This document shows, in pieces, positions 1 to 8,218 of a DNA stretch of 54,107 nucleotides; position 1 is the first letter of the stretch, and each line of letters opens with the position of its first letter. Source of the stretch: CAZEPJ01 sp964514105 (lineage in GTDB: Bacteria; Desulfobacterota; Desulfocorpusculales; Desulfocorpusculum); assembly GCA_964514105.1 (NCBI GenBank), contig CAZEPJ010000024.1, positions 1 through 54,107 of the forward strand. Reading direction: 5' to 3'. The position numbers were made by a program, and so were the translations under genes. Below the pieces are notes generated by a model that saw nothing but the letters and a program-made list of their open reading frames with translations, searched no databases and was not told the origin of the DNA.

Positions 1-253
1 ATACCATCCCGCCATGATCCGGTCGTTCCGTTGCCGTGAAACCGAGAGGATCTTCAGGCGGGAGTCCTCGCGCAGATTCCTTCCGGTACTCCGCCAACGC
101 GCTTTCAGAAAGTGCAACCCCGTCGACGCCACCCTGCGACTGGACGAGCAGGCGCTCCCCAGATCCCATCGACTGGAGACGCTCAAGGGAGGGCCCAAAG
201 GACATTGGAACTCCCCCATCAACGATCGCTGGTGCATCCGCGGACTGTGACAT
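1..253 (-). CDS. Truncated protein of unknown function (N-terminal 84 residues)
   Basis: An open frame starts at an ATG (251-253, minus strand) and runs without a stop off the left edge of the window. The visible part begins MSQSADAPAIVDGG and is rich in Ser, Gly and charged residues. I recognise no domain. It is divergent from the DUF3786 gene, which starts about 100 bases away. No strong Shine-Dalgarno precedes it (only GGAATCAAG). Its codon use is less GC-biased than that of the neighbours. It could be a real N-terminus or chance open frame; the sequence left of position 1 decides. Confidence 0.35.
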   Translation of the reverse strand, partial: MSQSADAPAIVDGGVPMSFGPSLERLQSMGSGERLLVQSQGGVDGVALSESALAEYRKESARGLPPEDPLGFTATERPDHGGMV

Positions 254-351
254 CTTGATTCCGAGAGAAGTGCCGGTCGCTCGCCCTGATCTCGCAAGGG
301 CCCGGAGAGGAGTCATCTATCCTTGCGGTGGCTTCGGTGGGAGGACAGAAA

Positions 352-975
352 ATGATCCAACTGGAGGCGTTCGAGGAGATCTATCGGGACTATTTGCAGC
401 AGGTCGCGCTCGTGGATCTGGAATGGGTGAAGGATCGGCTGGGGTTGACGGTGGTGAAAGATCGGGCGGTGGTGCCGTTTTTCGGGATGCCCTATGGGGT
501 CTCCGCAGAAGGCGTCACGGATCAGCGAGGGGTGCGGCCGAGCCACACGGTGTGCGTGATCCTCTGCAGATACCTGATCCTGTGCCCGGAGAGGGACCCG
601 CGGGAATCCGACTGGGTGACGTACCGGGAGTTCAAGGACGCGGCCCCCTTTGTGAGCGGTTTCCACAGCAATGCGCAGGAACCCATCGGACGAGCCTTCG
701 GTGGGAGACTCTCCGCTCTGGAACGGGCAGGCGCGGATCTGGGGGCAACACGCGTGAATGTGGGCATCTCAGCGGATCTGGTCATGCGCTTCCATGCGCT
801 TCCGAGGGTTCCGGTTCTCATGCTCTTCAACGACCGGGACGAGGAGTTCCCCGCCCAGTGCATCCTTCTTTTCGAGAGGCGTGCCGACAAGTATCTGGAC
901 ATGGAATGCCTGGCCATGATCGGTTGGGTCCTCTCCGAGTGGCTGCAGCAACGTGGGGGAGAAGGCGGGCATTGA
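352..975 (+). CDS. DUF3786-type putative metal/cofactor-associated protein
   Basis: This 207-residue soluble protein resembles the DUF3786 family, which is common in sulfate reducers and other anaerobes and has no assigned reaction. The match is by overall pattern: an N-terminal helix with LEWVKDRLGL, the PFFGMPYGV stretch near residue 43, and a C-terminal acidic segment ending in a Trp-containing helix. Cys68, Cys72 and Cys78 are grouped and could bind metal. There is no signal peptide or membrane segment. I chose the ATG at 352 because GGGAGG lies 8 bases upstream; an in-frame GTG at 328 has no such site. It appears to be a single-gene unit. The family assignment is from memory of the family and moderately sure. 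Confidence 0.7.
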   Translation: MIQLEAFEEIYRDYLQQVALVDLEWVKDRLGLTVVKDRAVVPFFGMPYGVSAEGVTDQRGVRPSHTVCVILCRYLILCPERDPRESDWVTYREFKDAAPFVSGFHSNAQEPIGRAFGGRLSALERAGADLGATRVNVGISADLVMRFHALPRVPVLMLFNDRDEEFPAQCILLFERRADKYLDMECLAMIGWVLSEWLQQRGGEGGH

Positions 976-1212
976 AGGGTTGGGGGCATGGGATGGTGGG
1001 GGAGGGTGCCGGGTCTGGAGATGTGACGGCGGGTGCGGCTTGGCGGGAAAGCGCCGTGTCTGGCCTGTTTCGGGGGACATGAGGGGCGAGCAAGGGGTGC
1101 CCTGCTGTTCTTTGTTCCGCAGGGGCCTTCTGGAGATCCCCCGGTCGTGTTCTGAAGGACGGAAAGGTGAAACCCGCCGGCCAGTCGGCGCTTCCCGAAA
1201 TTCAAATCCGCG

Positions 1213-1422
1213 TCACGAACTCTGCACTGCCGGAGGGAGCTCCTCCAGGATGATCCTGTGCTCCAGAAGGGACGTGGTCTTGAGCCGGGCGCGGATCAGC
1301 TTCTGATCGCCAAAGATATCCGACAGGAACACGTGATCTCCGCGCGGCTCCAGCACGTTGACGTTGGCCATGACCATCTCCTCGGTCTCGCCCCGAATCA
1401 TGTATGCGTTCGCCTCACACAT
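1213..1422 (-). CDS. cooT: CooT-family nickel-binding protein
   Basis: This is a 69-residue protein of the CooT family (small dimeric Ni-binding proteins linked to CO dehydrogenase maturation; older annotation calls them predicted RNA-binding). The N-terminus MCEANAY carries the family's conserved Cys2. The pattern VxVxxxxGDxVFLxxIFG followed by a positively charged strand and IILEELP is typical. The length is normal for the family. Its ATG overlaps the stop of the upstream DUF3842 gene by 8 bases, so translation is probably coupled. No CO dehydrogenase gene is visible in this window, so the nickel enzyme it would serve is not known. Confidence 0.8.
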   Translation of the reverse strand: MCEANAYMIRGETEEMVMANVNVLEPRGDHVFLSDIFGDQKLIRARLKTTSLLEHRIILEELPPAVQSS

Positions 1423-1837
1423 GGCTGTCGTTGACCTCCCTTCGCAACGCGTCGATCAGTTCTTCCACGAAGTGGGGCAGGGGCTGGCCCCGCACGCCGA
1501 GGACCTCCACGCGCTCCTGGGACATGGGGATCAGGATCTTGCGTGCATCGCTGGAGGCGATTGCCTCGGCCATGGCCGGGGTGAGCTCTCCCATCATGGC
1601 ATTGGCCATGAGGATCCCGATGGACCCCACGATCACCTGTGCGCGAGCCACGGTGCGGACCACCGCGTTCTCGCCCGTGGCCCCTCGATTGGCCCCGGCC
1701 TTGAGCATGGCCGATGTGGCCACGGCATTGGTTCCGAGCCCGATGATCTCCACCCGCTCTTCGAAGGTCTCCCGAAGGCGCCTCACGATGACGCTCCCGA
1801 AGCCGCCCCCCTGTCCGTCGACCACGCAGATCCGCAT
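1415..1837 (-). CDS. DUF3842 family protein
   Basis: This 140-residue cytoplasmic protein matches the DUF3842 pattern closely. It has a Rossmann-like DGQGGGFGS loop at residues 7-15, then GLGTNAVATSAMLKAGAN, GATGENAVV near residue 53, a hydrophobic GSIGILMANAMMGELTP segment and KILIPMS. The family has no known function; the glycine-rich loop suggests a nucleotide or dinucleotide ligand (inference). The ATG at 1837 has an AAGGA-type site about 10 bases upstream. It is the first gene of a two-gene unit with cooT, which fits a role in nickel or one-carbon enzyme maturation but does not prove it. Confidence 0.8.
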   Translation of the reverse strand: MRICVVDGQGGGFGSVIVRRLRETFEERVEIIGLGTNAVATSAMLKAGANRGATGENAVVRTVARAQVIVGSIGILMANAMMGELTPAMAEAIASSDARKILIPMSQERVEVLGVRGQPLPHFVEELIDALRREVNDSHV

Positions 1838-1974
1838 CCAGCAACCATCCTTCCCCAAGAAAAAAAGGCCACGATCAGTCCCCGGACTTCCGTCCAGCCG
1901 GTTCCTTGCCGCAGCCCTGTCGACCAATTGGTGGGCCTTGCCCGTGAAACCCTTCAGGGTCCCGCACTGCGCAC

Positions 1975-2003
1975 TCTATAACACCCATGAGGTTCTCTGT
2001 CAA
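1975..2003 (-). promoter_or_regulatory. Sigma-70-type promoter for DUF3842-cooT
   Basis: On the minus strand a perfect TTGACA (-35, 1998-2003) is followed after 17 bases by TATAGA (-10, 1975-1980, 4 of 6). Transcription would start near 1968, giving a leader of about 130 bases before the ATG at 1837. The local sequence is more AT-rich than its surroundings. Confidence 0.6.
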
Positions 2004-2359
2004 CATCCGCCAGCCCCGGGCCCTGTGCGCTGTTGCTGTGCTCGAAAGCGTCGCCAAGGGGCAGGAGAGACGTGGGGTCAGGGCCATGCTGGAGTCGAAG
2101 TCGCAACTAGAGGCAGACGGCCGACGATGGGCCGTGTGCCCCGCCCTCGATGGCGTTTCGCCCTGGATTCGGGGACACCACCGCCCTGCTTCTCGCTACC
2201 CTCTGCCTCCCTGCCGGGCCTCTGTTCATCCAGCGTTGGGTCTTTGGGGCCCACCCCTGGTCACCTGAGATGCCGAGACCCGGGGACAGGGCTGCCAGAT
2301 GGCAGGATGGGTCTGGAGGTCTTGACGGAAGACGGGGAGATGGGCTGAATTGGCGGAAA
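2004..2359. other. Intergenic region without a convincing gene
   Basis: Short open frames exist on both strands but none has a credible start site, codon pattern or recognisable product. It lies between two minus-strand units. I see no RNA gene or repeat in it. Confidence 0.5.
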
Positions 2360-2394
2360 CCACGGGACAGGCCCCGGGGGGCCCTGCCCCGTGG
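2360..2394 (-). terminator. GC-rich hairpin after the exported protein gene
   Basis: CCACGGG (2360-2366) pairs with CCCGTGG (2388-2394), with further pairing inside (CAGG/CCTG). On the minus strand it follows the stop codon at 2416 by about 20 bases and is followed by only TTT. It is a plausible but weak intrinsic terminator. Confidence 0.35.
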
Positions 2395-2415
2395 ACGCGA
2401 GAGGATACGGGATCC

Positions 2416-2838
2416 TTATGGAGCGGGCTCGTCGTCGACGAAGACGACGATGTGGGTGATGGTGTAGACGCGGTCCGAGGCCATCGGGTCATAGGTTCGC
2501 CATCCTAGGGCCCGGATGGTGTCTCCGACTTGCACATCTTCGAGGGTGAGATCGAAAACGCCGGGGTCCGTTCCCTCGGTCTTCACCTTGACCGTGGGGC
2601 TCACCACGAAGGCGAATTCCTGCCCGATATACGCCTTCATGAGGCGATTGGCCTTCTCGATGTCCAGGGACAAGGTGAGGGCCGAGGGATCCACCGCGGT
2701 CACCTCGCCCATGACCGAGAAGCGCTTGCTCTTCTGCCAACGGTTCCGGTTCTGGTTTCCCGCCAGGGCTGCGGAGGCCGCAAAGGCCGAGATCAGCACC
2801 ACCGACAGGACCAAGACACAAAGACGGTTTCGCAACAT
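2416..2838 (-). CDS. Exported OB-fold-like (DUF5666-like) protein
   Basis: This 140-residue protein has a clear signal peptide (MLRNRLCV, a hydrophobic core, then ASAALAG with likely cleavage near residue 27). The mature part has the layout GEVTAVDPSALTLSL, VKVKTEG, LEDVQVGDTIRALGW, which resembles the small secreted beta-barrel proteins called DUF5666. The function of that family is unknown. The chosen ATG is preceded by GGAGGAGAGAAG; a longer frame further upstream lacks such a site. It probably acts in the periplasm. It is separate from the Gly-rich gene upstream by roughly 100 bases. Confidence 0.65.
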   Translation of the reverse strand: MLRNRLCVLVLSVVLISAFAASAALAGNQNRNRWQKSKRFSVMGEVTAVDPSALTLSLDIEKANRLMKAYIGQEFAFVVSPTVKVKTEGTDPGVFDLTLEDVQVGDTIRALGWRTYDPMASDRVYTITHIVVFVDDEPAP

Positions 2839-2946
2839 CTTCTCTCTCCTCCAGATGGATTTGGAATCGGCGGGAATGCCCGCTCTCAACTGACATACAC
2901 GCGAGCCCCACGCTGAGTCACAGGTGGGTCAAACAATGCCCCCGGG

Positions 2947-3991
<1,045 letters not shown>

Positions 3992-4008
<17 letters not shown>

Positions 4009-4564
4009 TGCCGTTTCCCAGGATGAGGACGGCGTTGCGGTTGCCAAAGCCGTCCTCCTGATAGAGGGATGCGCCGGGATCTGGCACGATGAGCCGACCG
4101 TCCACCAGAAAGGCGTATTCGTGTCGCCCGGCAGGGAGGCTGGCCGCCAGGACCCAGCGCCCTGTCTGGCCGTCCCAGTGCATCTCGTAGCCCTCCCCCC
4201 GCCAACGGTTGAAGGTCCCGATGACTGCGATGGAGCGTGCCCCCGAGATCTCGAGGTGAAAGACGACCGGAATGCCCTCCCGGGACGGCGGCTGGAAGCC
4301 GGATTGCGGCGCATCCCGAAGCGCCAGGCCCGCCCAGACTACCAGACCCCCGAGGAAAAGCAAGGCGACGGGTGCCAGACGCAAGGGGGTAAGGGTCAAG
4401 GGCAGAGGGGACCGAGCCCAGCGCCGCAGGCGAACCCACCAGGGGAGCTTCCGAGATCGAACCGCGGCCATGGTCCGCGGAAGCAGGGACGCCGGCGGCT
4501 CCAAGTCGCTCATCTGGCGGATCCAACCGGCGATCTTTGCCAGTTGCCGATCATCCTGTGTCAC
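3992..4564 (-). CDS. Putative anti-sigma factor with a periplasmic E-set/CBM48-like domain
   Basis: The 190-residue protein has three parts. Residues 1-55 are cytoplasmic and helical and include the DLEPPASLLPRTMAAVR pattern seen in many anti-sigma N-termini. Residues about 62-81 (LAPVALLFLGGLVVWAGLAL) form one membrane helix. Residues about 95-185 are an AMPK/isoamylase early-set (CBM48-like) domain with FNRW, GRHEYAFLVDG, DPGASLYQEDGFGNRN. There is no HxxxCxxC zinc motif, so it is not a classical ZAS anti-sigma factor. The start is the GTG at 4564, with GGGAGG 5 bases upstream, overlapping the sigma gene by 14 bases. The partner call rests on this overlap and topology. The outer domain would sense a glucan or other carbohydrate (inference). 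Confidence 0.7.
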
Positions 4565-5141
4565 GTTTGCCTCCCGTCGGGCCGGGGTCCGGCTCGCCCC
4601 CCGCAAGGATCTCCCGAAGCTTCTTCAGCCCACGATGGACGCGCATCTTGGCCCCACTCACAGAGAGGCGCAGGCACGCGGCCACCTCCTCCATGGAGAG
4701 CTCTTGGTGGTAGTGGAGCACGAGGGCCTCCCGGTATTCCCATGGGATCCGACCGAGGGCCACCGCCACCCGTTGGGTGTCCAGGCGCGCCAGGAGGCGG
4801 GCCTCCGTCTCGCCCGGGAGATCGGGATCCTCACCGGACTCCCACGGGTCGTCAATGGGCACGGGGGCCAGACGGTTCCGGCGCAGGAAATTCCGGGCAT
4901 GGTTCAAGCCGATGGCGTACAGCCATGGAAAGAACCGTCCGTCCGACCGAAACGTGTCCAGCCTCTCGAAAGCCTTGATGAACGTCTCCTGGGCCAGGTC
5001 CAGGGCATCCTCCTGGGAGCCGGTCATGCGCGTCATGAGGTTGAAAATGGGATGCTGGTAGCGCGTCACCAGGAGGGCGTACGCCTCCGTGTCACCCGCC
5101 AGAACGGCGGCGACTGCCTCCCGGTCTTCCCGCGCGTCCAT
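4551..5141 (-). CDS. ECF-type RNA polymerase sigma factor
   Basis: This is a sigma-70 family ECF factor of about 196 residues. Region 2 is seen as MTRMTGSQEDALDLAQETF followed by IKAFERLDTF and RFFPWLYAIGLN. Region 4 is seen as LHYHQELSMEEVAACLRLS followed by GAKMRVHRGLKKLRE. Regions 1.1 and 3 are missing, as expected for the class. The start is uncertain: ATG at 5141 (GGCGG 3-8 bases upstream, GGAGGAG further off) is chosen, but ATG at 5183 is possible. It is followed directly by its likely anti-sigma gene with overlap, and preceded by a secreted CBM48-like gene, so it probably answers an extracytoplasmic carbohydrate or envelope signal. Confidence 0.9.
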   Translation of the reverse strand: MDAREDREAVAAVLAGDTEAYALLVTRYQHPIFNLMTRMTGSQEDALDLAQETFIKAFERLDTFRSDGRFFPWLYAIGLNHARNFLRRNRLAPVPIDDPWESGEDPDLPGETEARLLARLDTQRVAVALGRIPWEYREALVLHYHQELSMEEVAACLRLSVSGAKMRVHRGLKKLREILAGGEPDPGPTGGKRDTG

Positions 5142-5213
5142 GAACCGCCGTCTATCTCCTCCGCGATCCCCCGTCACCTCCATATACCCCTGACAGGACA
5201 TTCCGGTCACCAT

Positions 5214-5549
5214 TCACTCGGCCACCAGGATCGAGTTGCGGGCCCCGAAGCCGCTCTCCTGGAAGAGGGTCGCCCCGGGATCCGCGACCCAGTCCCGCCC
5301 ATCCACGACGTACAGATATGCGTGGCGGCCCCTGGGGAGCGACGTCTCCAGGCGCCACAGATCGCCGTGGCGGGCCATGCAGTGGCCGCGGGCATCCCAT
5401 CCGTTGAAGTCCCCGGCCACACACACGCTCCGCGCAGCCCCATCGCTATACGAGAATACCACGCAGACCGTGTCAGGTTCGCTCCCGGGGGCGAGGCCAT
5501 GCGCGAGGAGGATGAGGAGAGTGGCCAAGGCTGCCTTGGTGGGGCTCAT
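5214..5549 (-). CDS. Secreted E-set/CBM48-like carbohydrate-binding protein
   Basis: A 111-residue protein with a signal peptide (MSPTKAALATLLILLAHGLA) and then a single isoamylase early-set/AMPK-type glycogen-binding domain: VCVAGDFNGWD, LPRGRHAYLYVVDG, ADPGATLFQESGFGARN. It is clearly paralogous to the outer domain of the putative anti-sigma factor two genes downstream; the DPGA(S/T)L(Y/F)QE(D/S)GFG(N/A)RN block is shared. It lacks a catalytic domain. It could be a soluble ligand carrier or competitor for the membrane sensor (inference). It sits between the GAF gene and the sigma gene in one tightly spaced minus-strand unit. Confidence 0.75.
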   Translation of the reverse strand: MSPTKAALATLLILLAHGLAPGSEPDTVCVVFSYSDGAARSVCVAGDFNGWDARGHCMARHGDLWRLETSLPRGRHAYLYVVDGRDWVADPGATLFQESGFGARNSILVAE

Positions 5550-5613
5550 GATCCCATCTCGCCCGAACCGGGCAAGGGGAGAGGGCCCCATCGGCGGTTG
5601 CTGGGTCTCTGGT

Positions 5614-7962
5614 TCACTGCTTGAGGCTCTCGAGCCGCTGGGCCAGGCGCGGAGACGACACGTTGACCGTCACGCGAAGGGCCCGGAGCCCCTGCACGCC
5701 GGGCAGATCCTCCAGCTCCAAGGACTCCAGTTCCTCGGTCAGGTAACCCTGGGCCTGGAGGAAGTCGATGTGGCGCCTGGCCTCCCGCGCCTCTTCCACG
5801 TTGGCGTAGACCACGGCGATGCGGCCGGGTTGGGTGAGGCGATCCCCGTTTCCCTTGAGCACGGCCTTGTCCAGGCGGGACTTGATGATCATGTGCCGGA
5901 CGTCGTATGTGCCGTCCACATCGAATCGCTTCTCGTCGAAGCGAAACCGAATGGACAGGGGGCTGTGCTGCATCAGGACCAGGTGGGTCGTTTCCAGGTG
6001 CACGGCGAGGGACGCCTGCAGTGCGTGGGTGACCAGGGCCATGCCACAGGCCGTCATGAGCTGCCAGAGGCGGAGGTTCTGGAGCTGCAGTTCGCTGAAT
6101 CCGCCCCCTTCGGTGAGGGACTCCCCCGCGTAGATGGCGTAGTCCACCCCGTCGGTCTGGTGCTTCTCGAAGTAGTGGGGGGACATGGCCTGGGCCTCGG
6201 CCTCCTCCCTGTCCAGGTACGCCGAAAGCCGGCGGTTGAGGGCCGAGACGCCATCCTCGAACGCCTTGCGCCGCCTGTAGACGGTCCCCAGTTGGGGATC
6301 CAAGGCGGAGTAGTATGCCCCGATCGCCTCGGCCACCCCGTCGCCCAGCCGCTGCATCCCCGCAAACACGGGCTCCACCTCCTTCTTGAGGAAGTTCGTC
6401 ACGGCCATTTCATCCGACGAAGTGACGCCGTTGCGGATCCGATCGAGCCCCCTCTCGATGCGGTGGCCCAGCTCCTGGAGTATGGGTTGCGGTCTGGCCT
6501 CGTGCGCCCGCCTGAGTATCTCCATGGCCCGGCTGAGGTGCTCCTCCATGTCCTCCTGGATGGCGCGGTTGCGCTGCTCCGAAGAGCCCCGGATGTCCGA
6601 CGCCCCGTACAGCGGGTACACGTCCCGGAACACAATGGGCTCCATCTCCGACGGTTGCCCCATGCGCAGGCTCTCCAGGTGCCGGAGGGCGGCCTTGTGA
6701 AAGCGCCACTCCACCGATGGGTGCACCGCGGTGCATTTCTCCTTGATGATGGCCTGGATCCGGTTCTCCACGTCGTCCATGGCCCGTTTGACAGCCATGG
6801 AGAACACGGGGAGGATCTGCTCCATGAGCAGGGCATCCACAGGCCCCAGGTCGCAGGGGCGGGGGGAACCCAGCAGCAGGGTCCCGATGCACCCCTCCTG
6901 GTATTGCAGGGGCGCCACGAGGAGGGAACGAAGTCCTTCCTTGAGCAGGTCCTGCTCCACAAAGGTATCGCAAGGTTCTTCCTGAAGATCGGGGATGGTC
7001 TGGATCCGCCCGCTCTCCATGGCCCGGTCATACACGGACCCGTTGAACTCGATGCGCGGGATGTGCTGGGAGTCGGAGAAGACGCAATTGCCGGTCATTT
7101 GGCATCGAACGCTGAGCAGGAGCACCTGGTCCTCCTGGACCGCCGCGAGCCCGGCGTTCAGGTCCGGACGTCGGAACAGGGTCCGGAGCCTGTCCTGAAG
7201 CCTCATGAAGCCGCCGTGGGAGAAGAAGGACTCCCGGTCGATGAGGTCCCGCTCCAGGTACGAGAGCACCTCGGAAATGGTCACGTCAACGGCATGGGCC
7301 ACGGTGAAGCCGTGGAACTCGAAGTCCTCCGGGGGGATGATTTCCCTGAGGAGTTCGGGGTCGTTGAGGTTGGCCATCACCCGGGCGCGCTCCTCGTCGC
7401 TGAGGACCTTGGGCCGCCCCACAGGCACGATGCGCACGAAGTGGGGGTTGAGATGGAGGCGGAAAAAGCGGTCCAGGCCGGTTTCCGGATCGCGCAGGAT
7501 GCGGATCACCGGATAGTCCAGGGCCGCGGAGATGCCGTAGAACTCCCGGAGGATGAACAGATACCCCTTGATGATGCGGCCCCGGACGAAGGCGTCTTCG
7601 CCGAGCACGGCCCGCCCCCGAATGGTGCCATCCTCGCCAATGAAGAGGCGGTGAAACTGGGGGGAGACGAACACCGGCTTCATGCAGAAGGGGACAATGG
7701 CCCCCGCCGCCTCGCTTTCCCAGAAGGCCGGAGGGAAGACAGCGGACATGAGGTCCCGGACCAGGTCCCGATGCCGGTCCAGCACCTCCAAATCCTCGAT
7801 GGGTTCCAGGAGCTCGGGGGCGCCGGCGATCCGCTCCCGCATGGCTTCGGTCAGACAGCCGCGGAAGAACTCGGACCCGGCCGAGCGCTCCATCCAAAAA
7901 TCGATGAGCGGCCTGAGACTGAGCACGCATCGGAAAGGAATGCTGGCGTCCGCTGGTTCCAT
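5614..7962 (-). CDS. Large GAF-domain protein of unknown role
   Basis: A 782-residue soluble protein. The middle (roughly residues 270-420) reads as a GAF sensor domain, with FVEQDLLKEGLRSLLVAPL and CIGTLLLGSPRPCDLGPVDALL. The N-terminal 260 residues and the helical C-terminal half are conserved-looking but unrecognised. There is no histidine kinase, GGDEF or phosphatase motif, so the output is not visible. The ATG at 7962 is chosen because GGAGG lies 8 bases upstream; the GTG at 7977 overlaps that site. It is the first gene of the unit that ends with the sigma/anti-sigma pair, spaced 64 bases from the CBM48-like gene. A cytosolic sensing role is an inference. Confidence 0.65.
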   Translation of the reverse strand: MEPADASIPFRCVLSLRPLIDFWMERSAGSEFFRGCLTEAMRERIAGAPELLEPIEDLEVLDRHRDLVRDLMSAVFPPAFWESEAAGAIVPFCMKPVFVSPQFHRLFIGEDGTIRGRAVLGEDAFVRGRIIKGYLFILREFYGISAALDYPVIRILRDPETGLDRFFRLHLNPHFVRIVPVGRPKVLSDEERARVMANLNDPELLREIIPPEDFEFHGFTVAHAVDVTISEVLSYLERDLIDRESFFSHGGFMRLQDRLRTLFRRPDLNAGLAAVQEDQVLLLSVRCQMTGNCVFSDSQHIPRIEFNGSVYDRAMESGRIQTIPDLQEEPCDTFVEQDLLKEGLRSLLVAPLQYQEGCIGTLLLGSPRPCDLGPVDALLMEQILPVFSMAVKRAMDDVENRIQAIIKEKCTAVHPSVEWRFHKAALRHLESLRMGQPSEMEPIVFRDVYPLYGASDIRGSSEQRNRAIQEDMEEHLSRAMEILRRAHEARPQPILQELGHRIERGLDRIRNGVTSSDEMAVTNFLKKEVEPVFAGMQRLGDGVAEAIGAYYSALDPQLGTVYRRRKAFEDGVSALNRRLSAYLDREEAEAQAMSPHYFEKHQTDGVDYAIYAGESLTEGGGFSELQLQNLRLWQLMTACGMALVTHALQASLAVHLETTHLVLMQHSPLSIRFRFDEKRFDVDGTYDVRHMIIKSRLDKAVLKGNGDRLTQPGRIAVVYANVEEAREARRHIDFLQAQGYLTEELESLELEDLPGVQGLRALRVTVNVSSPRLAQRLESLKQ

Positions 7963-8000
7963 GGCCAGGCCCTCCACGGTCTCGATTGGATGATCCCCCG

Positions 8001-8014
8001 ATAGTGTATACTAT
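8001..8014. promoter_or_regulatory. Short palindrome between divergent GAF gene and ffh
   Basis: ATAGT-GTAT-ACTAT is a 5-base inverted repeat in an AT-rich island 38 bases upstream of the GAF start. It also contains -10-like hexamers on both strands, but no good -35 partner was found. It may be an operator or a -10 region. Confidence 0.3.
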
Positions 8015-8143
8015 TGTCCCAGGGGCGCACAGATGGACGACCGGATTCCCCGCGGTGCATCCCTCACGCGGGCGCCTGTGCGGGGCGAGGGAGAGTCCTT
8101 CCATGTGCAGGGGGCCCCCACCCCTGGGCGGGGAGGCGGGCCC

Positions 8144-8172
8144 TTGACAGGCCGATGGGCCTCCCATAGGAT
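8144..8172 (+). promoter_or_regulatory. Sigma-70-type promoter for ffh
   Basis: TTGACA (8144-8149), a 17-base spacer and TAGGAT (8167-8172, 4 of 6 with the key T1, A2 and T6). Start of transcription near 8179 would leave a 40-base leader before ffh. Confidence 0.65.
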
Positions 8173-8218
8173 GGCTTAATTTCTGGGGAAATTCACCGGA
8201 TCGAGGCATCTGGAAAAG

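Noticed and set aside
7978..8218. A 4.5S (SRP) RNA gene next to ffh
   Set aside because: A GGGGGCCCCCACCCC segment looked similar to the end of 4.5S RNA, but the GGTCAGG..GGAAGG..AGCAGC core is missing.
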